DNA from: Motilibacter peucedani
GTDB lineage: Bacteria > Actinomycetota > Actinomycetes > Motilibacterales > Motilibacteraceae
DNA length: 64,000 bases
Direction of reading: 5' to 3'
Assembly: GCF_003634695.1 (NCBI RefSeq)
Contig: NZ_RBWV01000009.1
Span: forward strand, 310,001-374,000
Part shown: positions 1 through 8,182 of the stretch, piece by piece
Position numbering within the stretch: position 1 is the stretch's first letter
Layout of the letters: each line of letters begins with the position of its first letter
The notes under the pieces: generated by a model
What the model saw: the letters and a program-made list of their open reading frames with translations, nothing else
Told to the model about the DNA's origin: nothing
The model's database searches: none
Translations under genes and position numbers: made by a program

Positions 1-2269
1 TGCCCATGCCGAAGACGAACGACTTGTCGATCTTGACCTCGTGGACGGGCAGCCGGCTCAGCTGCGCGAGCGAGGAGTAGCCGGTGCCGAAGTCGTCGAC
101 CGAGATGTGCACGCCCAGCTCGGCGATGCGCGTCAGCGCCTCACCGGCGCTCGCGCGGTCGTCCATGATGCTGGTCTCGGTGAGCTCGAGCGTGAGCAGG
201 TGGCCGGGTACGCCGTGGTGCCTCACGACGCCCGCGACCTCGTCGACGAACGCGCTGTCGAGCAGCGCGCGCACGGAGACGTTGACCGCGACCGGGATCC
301 GCTTGCCCTCGTCGAGCCACGCGCGGCACTGCGCGACCGCCTCGTCGAGCACGAGCGTCGTGAGCGGCGCGATCAGGCCGGTGTGCTCCGCTGCGCCGAT
401 GAACTCGTCGGGCAGCACGAGCCCGCGGGTCGGGTGGTTCCACCGCACCAGCGCCTCGACGCCGGCGAGGACGTCGTCGGAGAGCTGGACCTTGGGCTGG
501 TAGTAGACGACGAGCTCGCGCGACCGGAGCGCCTGACGCAGCTGGGCGACGAGGGCGAGGCGGCGCGCCGTGCCGTCGTCGAGGGAGTCGTCGAAGACGC
601 GGACGCCGAGGCGCCGGTCCTTCGCGTGGTACATCGCGATGTCGGCGTGCTGCAGCAGCGAGGTGGCGTCGCGGCCGTGCTCCGGGTGGAGCGCGACCCC
701 GATCGAGCCCTCGATGTCCATGACCGAGCCCTCGAGCGTGACCGACTGGAGCAGCGAGTCGACGAGCGAGCGGGCGGTCCGCTCGGCCTCGCCCTCACCG
801 CCGGGCCGGCGCAGCAGCACGGCGAACTCGTCGCCGCCGAGGCGCGCGACGGTGGACTGCGGTGGTGCGGCCGCGAGCAGCCGCTGGGCGACCGCGCAGA
901 GCAGCTGGTCCCCACTGGTGTGGCCCAGGGCGTCGTTGATGTCCTTGAACTCGTCGAGGTCGAGGATGCAGACCGCGACGGGCACGTCGTCGCGCACCTC
1001 GGCCGCGACCTCGGTCATGAACTGCGACCGGTTGACCAGGCCCGTGAGGTCGTCGTGGGTGGCCTCGAGCCGCAGGCGCTCGAGCAGGCTGCTGTTCTCC
1101 AGGGCGAAGCCCGCCTGGGTGGCCAGCGTCTCGAGCAGGTGCAGGTCCTCCTCGCGGAACGACCGGCTCTCGGCGAGGTGGCCGGTGACCTCGAGCGTCC
1201 CGATCACCCCCGACTCCGAGGGCAGCGGCACCACGACGGCGTCGCGGGCGTCGCGCCCTGCCAGCCACGCCTTGAGCTCGACGTCGGCCGTGGACCGGGT
1301 CACGAGCACCGGCTGCTGCCGGCGGCGCACCTCGGCGTGGACGCTGTCGTCGAGGGTGTCGACGACCTCGACGCCCGACGGGCCGAGAGTGGTACGCCGC
1401 GGCCCGGTGCCGTCGGCCAGGGCGGTGAGCTCGAGGGTCGCGCTGCGCGCGTTGAGCAGCTCGACGGCCCGCTGGAGCAGGTTGCGCTCGAGGCCGGTGA
1501 GGTCCTGGCCGGGGCGCACGGTGCGGGACGTCTCGTAGAGCCGGCCGAGGGCGACGTGGCGGCGCAGCAGGGCGCCGTAGACCCGGTAGCCGACGTAGAA
1601 CGACAGGCCGAGGGGGACGAGCAGCATCGGCTGCCACGACCCCGCCTCGACCAGCACGTAGGTGATGACGCCGACGGTGCCGCTGAAGAGCGCCGCCAGC
1701 AGGGCGATCCAGAGCGTCCAGCCGGTCTCGGCGGTCGGCGCGGTGCCCTCGTTGAGGTAGATCGCGCCTTGGACGGCGGCGAACTCGAAGGCGCTGGCCA
1801 GCAGGACGCCGAGCAGCGCGCCGGCACCCGCCGCGAGGCCGAGGTGGCCGTGCGGGGAGCACAGCTGCTGCACGGAGTAGGCGATCAGCGTCGTGCTGAC
1901 GTAGAGCGCGACGTTGAACAGCCGCTTGATGAGCGGCACCGGCGTGAAGAGGCTGCCGACCAGCACGCCCACCGAACGGGCCAGGGCCAGCCCGAGCGGG
2001 TTGAGGAGGAAGAGCCCGAGGGCGACGGGCATGTCGCTGAAGTGCACGCCGTGCGTGTCGCGGCGGACCTCGATCTGGATGGGCAGCGACTCGGTCGCGG
2101 CGAAGGCGAGGGTCAGGGCCAGCAGCCAGCGCCACGACCCGAGGTTCGTGTCATGGCCGAGGGCCACCCAGAGGACGGCGCCGAAGCCCAGCAGCGCCGT
2201 CGCACCCAGCCCGGCGGTCGCCTCGAGGGAGAGGCGACCCGCGGGCGAGCGCTCGGCTCCCTCGACCAC
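1..2269 (-). CDS. Membrane GGDEF-EAL c-di-GMP signalling protein (3' end outside window)
   Basis: Makes and/or breaks cyclic di-GMP at the membrane. The reading frame starts at a GTG (2267-2269) preceded by GGAGGA six bases away and stays open to the left edge, giving 756 codons here. An N-terminal region of about 200 residues is hydrophobic with several membrane segments, followed by a GAF-like sensor stretch, a GGDEF domain with an intact GGDEF motif (residues 478-482) and an EAL domain with E-A-L at 605-607 and the DDFGTGYSS loop near the edge. Both catalytic signatures look intact, so cyclase and phosphodiesterase activity are both possible. It lies 27 bases downstream of the subtilase stop on the same strand and may be cotranscribed. 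The C-terminus is not visible. Confidence 0.93.
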   Translation of the reverse strand, partial: MVEGAERSPAGRLSLEATAGLGATALLGFGAVLWVALGHDTNLGSWRWLLALTLAFAATESLPIQIEVRRDTHGVHFSDMPVALGLFLLNPLGLALARSVGVLVGSLFTPVPLIKRLFNVALYVSTTLIAYSVQQLCSPHGHLGLAAGAGALLGVLLASAFEFAAVQGAIYLNEGTAPTAETGWTLWIALLAALFSGTVGVITYVLVEAGSWQPMLLVPLGLSFYVGYRVYGALLRRHVALGRLYETSRTVRPGQDLTGLERNLLQRAVELLNARSATLELTALADGTGPRRTTLGPSGVEVVDTLDDSVHAEVRRRQQPVLVTRSTADVELKAWLAGRDARDAVVVPLPSESGVIGTLEVTGHLAESRSFREEDLHLLETLATQAGFALENSSLLERLRLEATHDDLTGLVNRSQFMTEVAAEVRDDVPVAVCILDLDEFKDINDALGHTSGDQLLCAVAQRLLAAAPPQSTVARLGGDEFAVLLRRPGGEGEAERTARSLVDSLLQSVTLEGSVMDIEGSIGVALHPEHGRDATSLLQHADIAMYHAKDRRLGVRVFDDSLDDGTARRLALVAQLRQALRSRELVVYYQPKVQLSDDVLAGVEALVRWNHPTRGLVLPDEFIGAAEHTGLIAPLTTLVLDEAVAQCRAWLDEGKRIPVAVNVSVRALLDSAFVDEVAGVVRHHGVPGHLLTLELTETSIMDDRASAGEALTRIAELGVHISVDDFGTGYSSLAQLSRLPVHEVKIDKSFVFGMG

Positions 2270-2296
2270 TCCGGCTCCTCCAGACGTTCTGCTGCG

Positions 2297-3844
2297 TCAG
2301 CCTTCCACACTGCGCCACGAGCTGCCCCGCCAGGACGAGCCGCGCCACGACGACCCGCGCCACGACGACCCGCGCCACGACGACCCGCGCCACGATGACC
2401 CGCGCCAGGAGCTGCCCCGCCACGACGAACCCCGCCACGAGCTACCCCGCCACGACGAACCCCGCCACGAGCTGCCCCGCCAGGACGAGCCGCGCCACGA
2501 GCTACCCCGCCACGAGCTACCCCGCCACGAGCTACCCCGCCACGAGCTACCCCGCCACGACGACCCGCGCCAGGAGGAACCCCGCCATGAGCTGCCGCTC
2601 ACCGAAGTCTCGCCCTGCGCGGCGGCCGGTGTCGACCGGTTCGGAGCAGTCGCCGACGAGGACGACGAGGAGGCGGTGGGTGCCGCGGTCCGCAGGGCCG
2701 CGTCGACGTCGAGGACGCCGGCCGGGCCGAGGGCGGAGGGGGCGGCGGGCAGCGCGCGGGCCGAGGAGACCAGCACCGCCTTGGCCTGGTCCGGGGTCAG
2801 GCCGGGACGTGCCGAGAGGAGCAGTGCGGCTGCGCCGCTGACCACCGCGGTGGCCTGGGAGGTGCCGCTGCCGCGGAACCAGCCCGCACCGGTCCGCGCG
2901 GCCGGGTGCGACCGGTCGAGCGTCGAGCCAGGCACCCGCAGCCCGAGCACCGACTGCCCCGGGGCGAGGACGTCGACGCGACGGGCGGACGTGCCGAGCG
3001 AGGTCACGGGCGACACGGAGTCGGCACCGCGCCGCAGGGCGGAGGCGCCCACGGCGAGCAGGTGCGGCGACGCGGCGGGCACGTCGAGCGCGGCCGAGCG
3101 GCCGGAGTTGCCGGCAGCTGCGACGACGAGGATTCCTGCCTGCCAGGCGGCCTCGGCGGCCCACGTCACGGCCGCCTGCGCCTCGGGGTCGCTCGCGTCG
3201 ACGGCGAGCGAGAGGTTCAGGACGCGGATGTTGCGGCCACCGTCGTGGGCGTGCTCGACGACCCAGCCGACGGCGCCGTAGATGTCGGCGCTGTCGACGG
3301 AGCCGTCCGAGCGGCCGACGCGCACGTTGACGACGCGGGCGTCCGGCGCGATGCCGTCGCGCGAGGTCGGGTCCCCGGGCACCTTCCCGTCGTTGGCGGC
3401 GACCAGGCCGGCCATGACGGTGCCGTGGCCGTAGCGGTCGACGCCGGCCGCACCGTCGGCCGTGACGTCGGGGCCGTCGACGACCTTGCCCCGCGACGAC
3501 AGGCCGGGCACGCGTGCGACACCGGTGTCGATGACGGCGACGTCGACCCCTCGGCCGGTGACGCCCCTGCGCCAGGCGGCGACGGCGTGGACGTCGGAGG
3601 CGACGGCGTACGGCGAGACGCTCGCGGTCGCCGACGATGCGAATGGTGTGGAGAGGAACGCTGCCGCCGAGCGCTCGGGGGTGCGGGCAGCAGGAGCCGG
3701 CGAGGCGGCCGACGAGGGCAGTGAGCCGGCGGTGGCCGACGCGACGGCGGCCAGCGAGAGGGCCGCGGCGAGGGGGACCGTGGCGCGGGCCCGCCGGGCG
3801 GCGGGGCGAGACGTCGGGGCTGCGGGGACCGGAGAATCCAGCAT
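2297..3844 (-). CDS. Secreted S8 (subtilisin-like) serine protease with GSSWR-repeat tail
   Basis: An exported subtilase of 515 residues. The first ~45 residues form a signal peptide (arginine-rich start, then an Ala/Leu core). The catalytic triad is intact: Asp106 in VIDTG, His140 in GHGTVMAG, Ser329 in GSGTSQA, with the oxyanion AAAGNSG motif between. After the catalytic domain a Ser-rich linker leads to 19 exact GSSWR pentapeptides (residues 417-511) and a short SVEG end. The tail carries one Trp and one Arg every five residues; it may bind cell wall or surface, or be a cleaved propeptide, but its role is unknown. GAGAGG precedes the ATG at about ten bases. The GGDEF-EAL gene follows after 27 bases. 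Confidence 0.93.
   Translation of the reverse strand: MLDSPVPAAPTSRPAARRARATVPLAAALSLAAVASATAGSLPSSAASPAPAARTPERSAAAFLSTPFASSATASVSPYAVASDVHAVAAWRRGVTGRGVDVAVIDTGVARVPGLSSRGKVVDGPDVTADGAAGVDRYGHGTVMAGLVAANDGKVPGDPTSRDGIAPDARVVNVRVGRSDGSVDSADIYGAVGWVVEHAHDGGRNIRVLNLSLAVDASDPEAQAAVTWAAEAAWQAGILVVAAAGNSGRSAALDVPAASPHLLAVGASALRRGADSVSPVTSLGTSARRVDVLAPGQSVLGLRVPGSTLDRSHPAARTGAGWFRGSGTSQATAVVSGAAALLLSARPGLTPDQAKAVLVSSARALPAAPSALGPAGVLDVDAALRTAAPTASSSSSSATAPNRSTPAAAQGETSVSGSSWRGSSWRGSSWRGSSWRGSSWRGSSWRGSSWRGSSWRGSSWRGSSWRGSSWRGSSWRGSSWRGSSWRGSSWRGSSWRGSSWRGSSWRGSSWRSVEG
2312..2596 (-). repeat. 19 x 15-bp tandem repeat encoding GSSWR
   Basis: A coding minisatellite: 19 head-to-tail 15-base units with no length variation. 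Units differ only at synonymous positions, mainly in the serine and glycine codons and at the third base of arginine, so the peptide is invariant while the DNA is not. This points to selection on the protein repeat. Identical neighbouring units (for example the three beginning at 2342 and the run at 2507-2551) suggest recent slippage or unequal crossing-over. Confidence 0.97.
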
Positions 3845-4100
3845 GAGCCGTCTACCTCTCTAGGGCGCGCTGCTGCGCTGTCGGTGGTGGTGCTTCGGAG
3901 ACCGATTACCCAAGCGTGAGTGCTCGTCCGGGTGAGCGCTCTCAGCACTCCCAGCACAGATTCACGGAGGCCCCGCCCCTCCGCATCCCGGCGTCACTCA
4001 GCGCAGATCTTAGGTGCACTGCTGGTCACTCGCGCGAGCGACACCTCGTGCCCGGATGCGGTTCCGGTGACGCACCGTGCAGGAGAGTCGCGCAGCGTCC

Positions 4101-5204
4101 CTACGACGTACCGGTCGCGGCGAGCTGCTCCCCCACGAGCGCCGGCGAGTCGCAGGTCGTCGAGATCTCCCGCGCGACGCGGTCGACGGCCGCCTCCAGC
4201 AGGGCCTCCATCACGTCGAGGACGTGGAGGGCCAGCCCGGCGGACGCCCGGTGGGGCTCTCCCTGGGCCAGCGAGCGCGCGAGGTCGGCGACCCCGACGC
4301 CGCGACCGGCGCCGACGTAGCCGGCGGACGCGGGCAGCGTCTCCCACTCCTCCGCGCCGGCGCGGAACACGCGCACATCGCCGTCGAAGTAGTTGGGGTC
4401 GGGCACCGAGAGCGAGCCGTCGGTGCCGTAGACCTCGATGCGCGGCAGCGCCGCCGCCCACACGTCGAAGCTCATCACCATCGTCGTCACGGCGCCGGAC
4501 TCGTGCTCGAGCAGACCGGTCACGTGGGTGTCGACCGTGGACTCGAAGCTGGCGCCGGCACGCGGCCCGGACCCGATGGTACGCAGTGGTCGCGGCCGCG
4601 ACGACGTGCCGACCACGCGGCGCACCGGCCCGAGCAGGTGCACCAGCGCCGAGAGGTAGTAGGGGCCCATGTCGTAGAGCGGTCCGCCGCCGGGCCGGTA
4701 GTAGAACTCGGGGTCGGGGTGCCAGCGCTCGTGGCCTGGAGTGGTCATGAAGGCCGTCGCGGCGACCGGCGTGCCGACGAGCCCCGCCTCGACCGCGGCG
4801 CGCGCGGTCTGGACGCCGGTGCCGAGGACGGTGTCGGGCGCGCACCCCAGCCGCAGCCCGGCGGTCTCGGCGGCCTGGACCACGGCCGCCGCCTCGGACG
4901 TCGTGAGCGCCAGCGGCTTCTCGCCGTAGACGTGCTTGCCCGCGTCGAGGGCGGCGTGCGCCACCGACGCGTGGGCGGCGGGGATCGTCAGGTTGAGCAC
5001 CAGGTCGACGTCGTCGGCCGCGAGGAGCTCCTCGACGGTGCAGGCCCGGGCGCCGGGGTGCTCGGCGACGGCGGCCCGGGCGCGGTCGGCGTCGAGGTCG
5101 GCGACCGCCGTGACGGCGACCTGCGGCAGGTGGGGGAACGTCGAGAGGTAGGCGCCGCTGATCTTGCCGGCGCCGACGACGCCGACCCTCAGCGGCTGGC
5201 CCAC
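4101..5204 (-). CDS. Gfo/Idh/MocA-family NAD(P)-dependent sugar oxidoreductase
   Basis: A 367-residue dehydrogenase of the glucose-fructose oxidoreductase/inositol dehydrogenase family. The Rossmann motif VGVVGAGKISG is at residues 7-17 and the conserved EKP at 95-97, as expected for NAD(P)-dependent oxidation of a sugar or cyclitol ring hydroxyl; the substrate cannot be read from the sequence. The GTG start at 5202-5204 is preceded by GAGAGGGG and lies inside the end of the ThuA gene, overlapping it by 16 bases, so translation is probably coupled. The operon is divergent from a LacI regulator, and paired operators lie between them. A frame extending further upstream into the ThuA gene is not likely real. 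Confidence 0.9.
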   Translation of the reverse strand: MGQPLRVGVVGAGKISGAYLSTFPHLPQVAVTAVADLDADRARAAVAEHPGARACTVEELLAADDVDLVLNLTIPAAHASVAHAALDAGKHVYGEKPLALTTSEAAAVVQAAETAGLRLGCAPDTVLGTGVQTARAAVEAGLVGTPVAATAFMTTPGHERWHPDPEFYYRPGGGPLYDMGPYYLSALVHLLGPVRRVVGTSSRPRPLRTIGSGPRAGASFESTVDTHVTGLLEHESGAVTTMVMSFDVWAAALPRIEVYGTDGSLSVPDPNYFDGDVRVFRAGAEEWETLPASAGYVGAGRGVGVADLARSLAQGEPHRASAGLALHVLDVMEALLEAAVDRVAREISTTCDSPALVGEQLAATGTS

Positions 5205-5872
5205 AGCAAGCCCCTCTCGACGATCGTCCGGATCTCGGGCACGTCGAGGTCCTCGGGACGGTGGCCGACCGTGCAGACGAAGACCTTGCCCGCCCCCCAC
5301 GCGCGCGCCCACACGGCGGGCGAGACGACGGGCGCGTGCCACGGGTCGCCCTCGCGCACGGCCTGGGTCGTGGTGGCGAGCACGTCGCTGGCCGAGTCGG
5401 CGAGCACCCAGTACTGCTCGGTCTCGAGCGCGACGCTGGTGAACCCCTGCACGACCGGGTGGTCGGCACGCTCGGGGACGACCTCGACGGTGTAGGGGAC
5501 GAAGCCGCCCGGGTGGGCGGCGAACGAACCGCCGACGAGCTGGAGGTAGTCGGAGGAGTCGCGGAACGAGTCGGCGATCCCGCCGTGCCAGCCGGCCAGC
5601 CCGGTGCCCGCCTCGACGGCCGTGCGCAGCCCGGCCAGCTGCTCGGGGGTGATGGTGCCCATCGTCCAGCACTGGACGACGAGGTCGGTCGCCGCCATCA
5701 GCTCGGCGTCGGCGTAGGGCTCGAGGCTGTCGGACACCGTCACGTCGTAGCCGGAGGACTCGAGGAAGGGGAGGAACCGCTCGGTCGCCGCGACCGGGGA
5801 GTGACCCTCCCAGCCGCCGCGCACCACCAGCGCCCGCCGGCTCGGCCCCTGGCCGCTCTGCGTCTCGCTCAA
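5189..5872 (-). CDS. ThuA-domain protein, sugar utilisation
   Basis: A 227-residue ThuA-like protein (glutamine-amidotransferase-like fold). Seen are the N-terminal ALVVRGGWEGH segment, GWHGG, and a C-terminal AWGAGKVFVCTVGH block typical of the family. ThuA proteins usually sit beside Gfo/Idh/MocA oxidoreductases and act on keto-sugar intermediates; the exact reaction is unsettled. The chosen start is a TTG at 5870-5872 with AGGAGAG six bases upstream. An earlier in-frame TTG at 5906 lies inside a palindromic operator and is less likely. It is the first gene of a two-gene operon. Confidence 0.82.
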   Translation of the reverse strand: MSETQSGQGPSRRALVVRGGWEGHSPVAATERFLPFLESSGYDVTVSDSLEPYADAELMAATDLVVQCWTMGTITPEQLAGLRTAVEAGTGLAGWHGGIADSFRDSSDYLQLVGGSFAAHPGGFVPYTVEVVPERADHPVVQGFTSVALETEQYWVLADSASDVLATTTQAVREGDPWHAPVVSPAVWARAWGAGKVFVCTVGHRPEDLDVPEIRTIVERGLLWASR

Positions 5873-5897
5873 CGTCGCTCTCCTGCCCTGCGGCTGC

Positions 5898-5986
5898 CAG
5901 TTGCGCAACGCGGGACCCCGGTCACGCAGGTGGTCACCTTGTCAGAGGGCTGGACCAGCGTCAACGGGAATCTTGTTGCGCAACTG
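5898..5986. promoter_or_regulatory. Paired LacI-type operators GTTGCGCAAC
   Basis: The perfect 10-bp palindrome GTTGCGCAAC occurs at 5900-5909 and at 5975-5984. The two copies are mirror images over a longer stretch (GCCAGTTGCGCAAC against its reverse complement) and their centres are 75 bp apart. They bracket the divergent intergenic region between the ThuA operon (minus) and the LacI regulator (plus). The central CG dyad is typical of LacI-family operators. Repression of both directions by looping, with autoregulation, is the inference. Confidence 0.8.
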
Positions 5987-6011
5987 GCGGCTGCCGCGAC
6001 AGACTCCACGC

Positions 6012-7067
6012 GTGTCTGCAGGAGCCCGCACCCCCACGCTCGGCGACGTGGCGGCGCTGGCCGGGGTCACGGTGCCTACGGTGTCGAAGGTGCTCAACGC
6101 GCGCAGCGACGTGTCACCCGCCACGCGCGAGCGGGTCCTGGCCGCCCTGCAGCGCACCGGCTACGCGAAGCCCCCGCGCGGCCGGCGCGGCACGACGGCC
6201 GCGGCGGGCGCCCGCACGCAGCCCGGCCTGGTCGACCTGGTGCTCGGCAGCGTCGAGGGGTCGTGGGGCAACCGCGTGCTGGGCGGGGTCGAGCGGGCCG
6301 CCGCCGAGCTGGGCCACGACGTCGTCGTGACGCTCGCCGACCCCGACACGGCCGACGGGCGCAGCTGGGTCGACCGCCTGCTCGCCCGCGGCTCGACCGG
6401 CGCGGTCCTCGCCCTCGTCGACGCGTCGGCCCAGCAGCGGGCCCGCCTCGCCGACGGAGGCGTGCCCGTCGTGCTGCTCGACCCCCGCAGCGAACCGGGG
6501 CCGGGGGTGGCGAGCGTCGGGGCGACCAACTGGGCCGGCGGGCGCGCCGCCGGCGAGCACCTCGTCGCGCTCGGCCACCGCGACATCGGCGTGGTGGCCG
6601 GCCCGCCCCAGCAGGTCTACAGCACCGCGCGCGTCGACGGACTGCGCTCGGCGCTCACCGAGGCCGGACTGGTGCTCGCGCCCGAGCGGGTGCGCTCCGG
6701 CGACTGGACCAGCGAGGGCGGCCAGCGCGCGGCGGCCGAGCTGCTCGGCTCCCGCCCTGCACCGACCGCCGTCTTCGCCTGCTCCGACCGGATGGCGCTC
6801 GGCGTCTACGCCGAGGCCGCGGCCCGCGGCCTGCGCATCCCCGAGGACCTCGCCGTCGTCGGCTTCGACGACCTGCCCGAGGCCCGCTGGCTGGTCCCGA
6901 CGCTGACCACCGTGCGCCAGCCGGTGCGCGAGATGGGGGCGGTCGCACTGCGTACCCTGCTGCGCCTGCGCGCCGGCGGAGCGCCCGAGACCACCCGGCT
7001 CGAGCTCGCGACCTCCCTGGTCGTCCGCGCCAGCGCGCCCGCGGTGCCCCGTCCGGAGGTGAAGTAG
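6012..7067 (+). CDS. LacI-family transcriptional regulator of the ThuA/oxidoreductase operon
   Basis: A 351-residue LacI repressor. The N-terminal helix-turn-helix (TLGDVAALAGVTVPTVSKVLN) is followed by a periplasmic-binding-protein-like effector domain ending in VVGFDDLPEARWLVPTLTTV, the usual family signature. The GTG at 6012 places the HTH at the normal distance from the N-terminus; upstream codons in frame would cross the operator at 5975. No strong ribosome site precedes the GTG, so a short leader is possible. It is divergent from the sugar operon and flanked by two identical operators, so it very probably controls that operon and itself. The inducer is unknown, likely a sugar or sugar derivative. 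Confidence 0.9.
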   Translation: MSAGARTPTLGDVAALAGVTVPTVSKVLNARSDVSPATRERVLAALQRTGYAKPPRGRRGTTAAAGARTQPGLVDLVLGSVEGSWGNRVLGGVERAAAELGHDVVVTLADPDTADGRSWVDRLLARGSTGAVLALVDASAQQRARLADGGVPVVLLDPRSEPGPGVASVGATNWAGGRAAGEHLVALGHRDIGVVAGPPQQVYSTARVDGLRSALTEAGLVLAPERVRSGDWTSEGGQRAAAELLGSRPAPTAVFACSDRMALGVYAEAAARGLRIPEDLAVVGFDDLPEARWLVPTLTTVRQPVREMGAVALRTLLRLRAGGAPETTRLELATSLVVRASAPAVPRPEVK

Positions 7068-7107
7068 GTTGAGCCCGACCGGGGTTCCGCATCAGGGAGG
7101 CCGCTCC

Positions 7108-8112
7108 ATGGGTCCCAGCATGCGCGACGTCGCTGCACGCGCCGGGGTGTCGCCGAAGACGGTGTCGAACGTCGTGCGCGGCTGGCCCAACGTCACCGAC
7201 GAGACGCGGGCCCGGGTCAACGAGGCGCTCGAGGCGCTCGGCTACCGCATGAACCTCTCCGCGCGCATGCTGCGCAGCGGGCGCTCGGGGATGCTGGCGC
7301 TGGCGGTGCCCTACCTCGCCGTGCCCTACTTCGCCGAGCTGACCAGCGGCATCGTCCGGGTCGCCGAGGCTCGGGGCTGGACGGTGCAGGTCGAGCAGAC
7401 CGACGGCTCCCTCGACCACGAGCTGCGGGTCCTGCAGGGCGCGCGCGGCAACCTCATCGACGGGCTGATCCTGAGCCCCTACGCCGCGGGGCCCGAGCAC
7501 ATCGCGGCACGCACCGCCCCGACGCCGCTGGTGCTGCTCGGCGAGCGCATCGGCCACGGCGCCGCCGACCACGTCGCGGTCGACAACGTCTCCGCGGCGC
7601 GCGACATGGTCTCGCTGCTCGTCTCGCGCGGCTACCGCCGCATCGCCGCGATCGGCCTGGTCGGGGGGGCGACCGGCCAGCACTCGCGGATGCGGCTCGA
7701 GGGCTACGAGCAGGCGCTCGCGCGGGCCGGCCTGCCCCTCGTGCCCGAGCACCAGCGGCAGGTCTCGGAGTTCGGCCGGGCCGAGGGCGCCCGCGCGATG
7801 GACGAGCTGCTCGACCTGCCCGAGCGCCCTGACGCGGTCTTCTGCTTCGACGACCTGCTCGCGCTCGGGGCGCTGCACGCGGCCCACGAGCGAGGTGTGC
7901 GCGTGCCGGACGAGATCGCGGTGGCCGGCTTCGACGACATCGAGGAGTCGCGCTACTGCTACCCCACGCTGACGACGGTGCGCCCTGACAAGGAGGCGCT
8001 GGCCCGCCAGGCGGTCGAGCTGGTGCTGGCCCGTCTCGACGCGGGCGACTCCGAACCGCCGCGCAGCATGGTGCCCGACTACGCACTCGTCGAGCGCGAC
8101 AGCACCGCCTGA
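7108..8112 (+). CDS. LacI-family transcriptional regulator
   Basis: A second, distinct LacI repressor of 334 residues, 40 bases after the first. HTH MRDVAARAGVSPKTVSNVV, hinge ALGYRMNLSARMLRSG, and an effector-binding domain ending VAGFDDIEESRYCYPTLTTV. The ATG at 7108 follows AGGGAGG at seven to eight bases; an earlier TTG at 7069 lacks such a site. Its target is not obvious: no sugar transporter is adjacent. The palindrome before the GH76 gene 2.4 kb downstream is a candidate but this is only an inference. Confidence 0.9.
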   Translation: MGPSMRDVAARAGVSPKTVSNVVRGWPNVTDETRARVNEALEALGYRMNLSARMLRSGRSGMLALAVPYLAVPYFAELTSGIVRVAEARGWTVQVEQTDGSLDHELRVLQGARGNLIDGLILSPYAAGPEHIAARTAPTPLVLLGERIGHGAADHVAVDNVSAARDMVSLLVSRGYRRIAAIGLVGGATGQHSRMRLEGYEQALARAGLPLVPEHQRQVSEFGRAEGARAMDELLDLPERPDAVFCFDDLLALGALHAAHERGVRVPDEIAVAGFDDIEESRYCYPTLTTVRPDKEALARQAVELVLARLDAGDSEPPRSMVPDYALVERDSTA

Positions 8113-8150
8113 CCGCTCAGCGCGGCCGCCGCCCTGCCGATCCTGAGGCC

Positions 8151-8166
8151 GGGACCGGCCGGTCCC
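8151..8166. promoter_or_regulatory. 16-bp perfect palindrome between LacI and diguanylate cyclase genes
   Basis: GGGACCGGCCGGTCCC reads the same on both strands and lies 17 bases before the cyclase GTG. It could be a dimeric operator or the core of a hairpin; there is no T-run after it. Its role is not established. Confidence 0.4.
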
Positions 8167-8182
8167 CAGGGACGAGGGGGCG

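Noticed and set aside
41-2398. A plus-strand open frame of 785 codons opposite the GGDEF-EAL gene
   Set aside because: Its product is a low-complexity Arg/Glu/Gly/Val chain with no motif, while the minus strand carries intact GGDEF and EAL signatures. Long antisense frames are expected at this GC content; the same reasoning removed many others.
2312-2596. The 15-bp tandem units as a CRISPR array
   Set aside because: Units are contiguous without spacers and code for an exact pentapeptide in frame with the protease.
3845-4100. A riboswitch or c-di-GMP aptamer between the subtilase and the oxidoreductase
   Set aside because: Looked for paired stems and a conserved core; only short, weak inverted repeats are visible.
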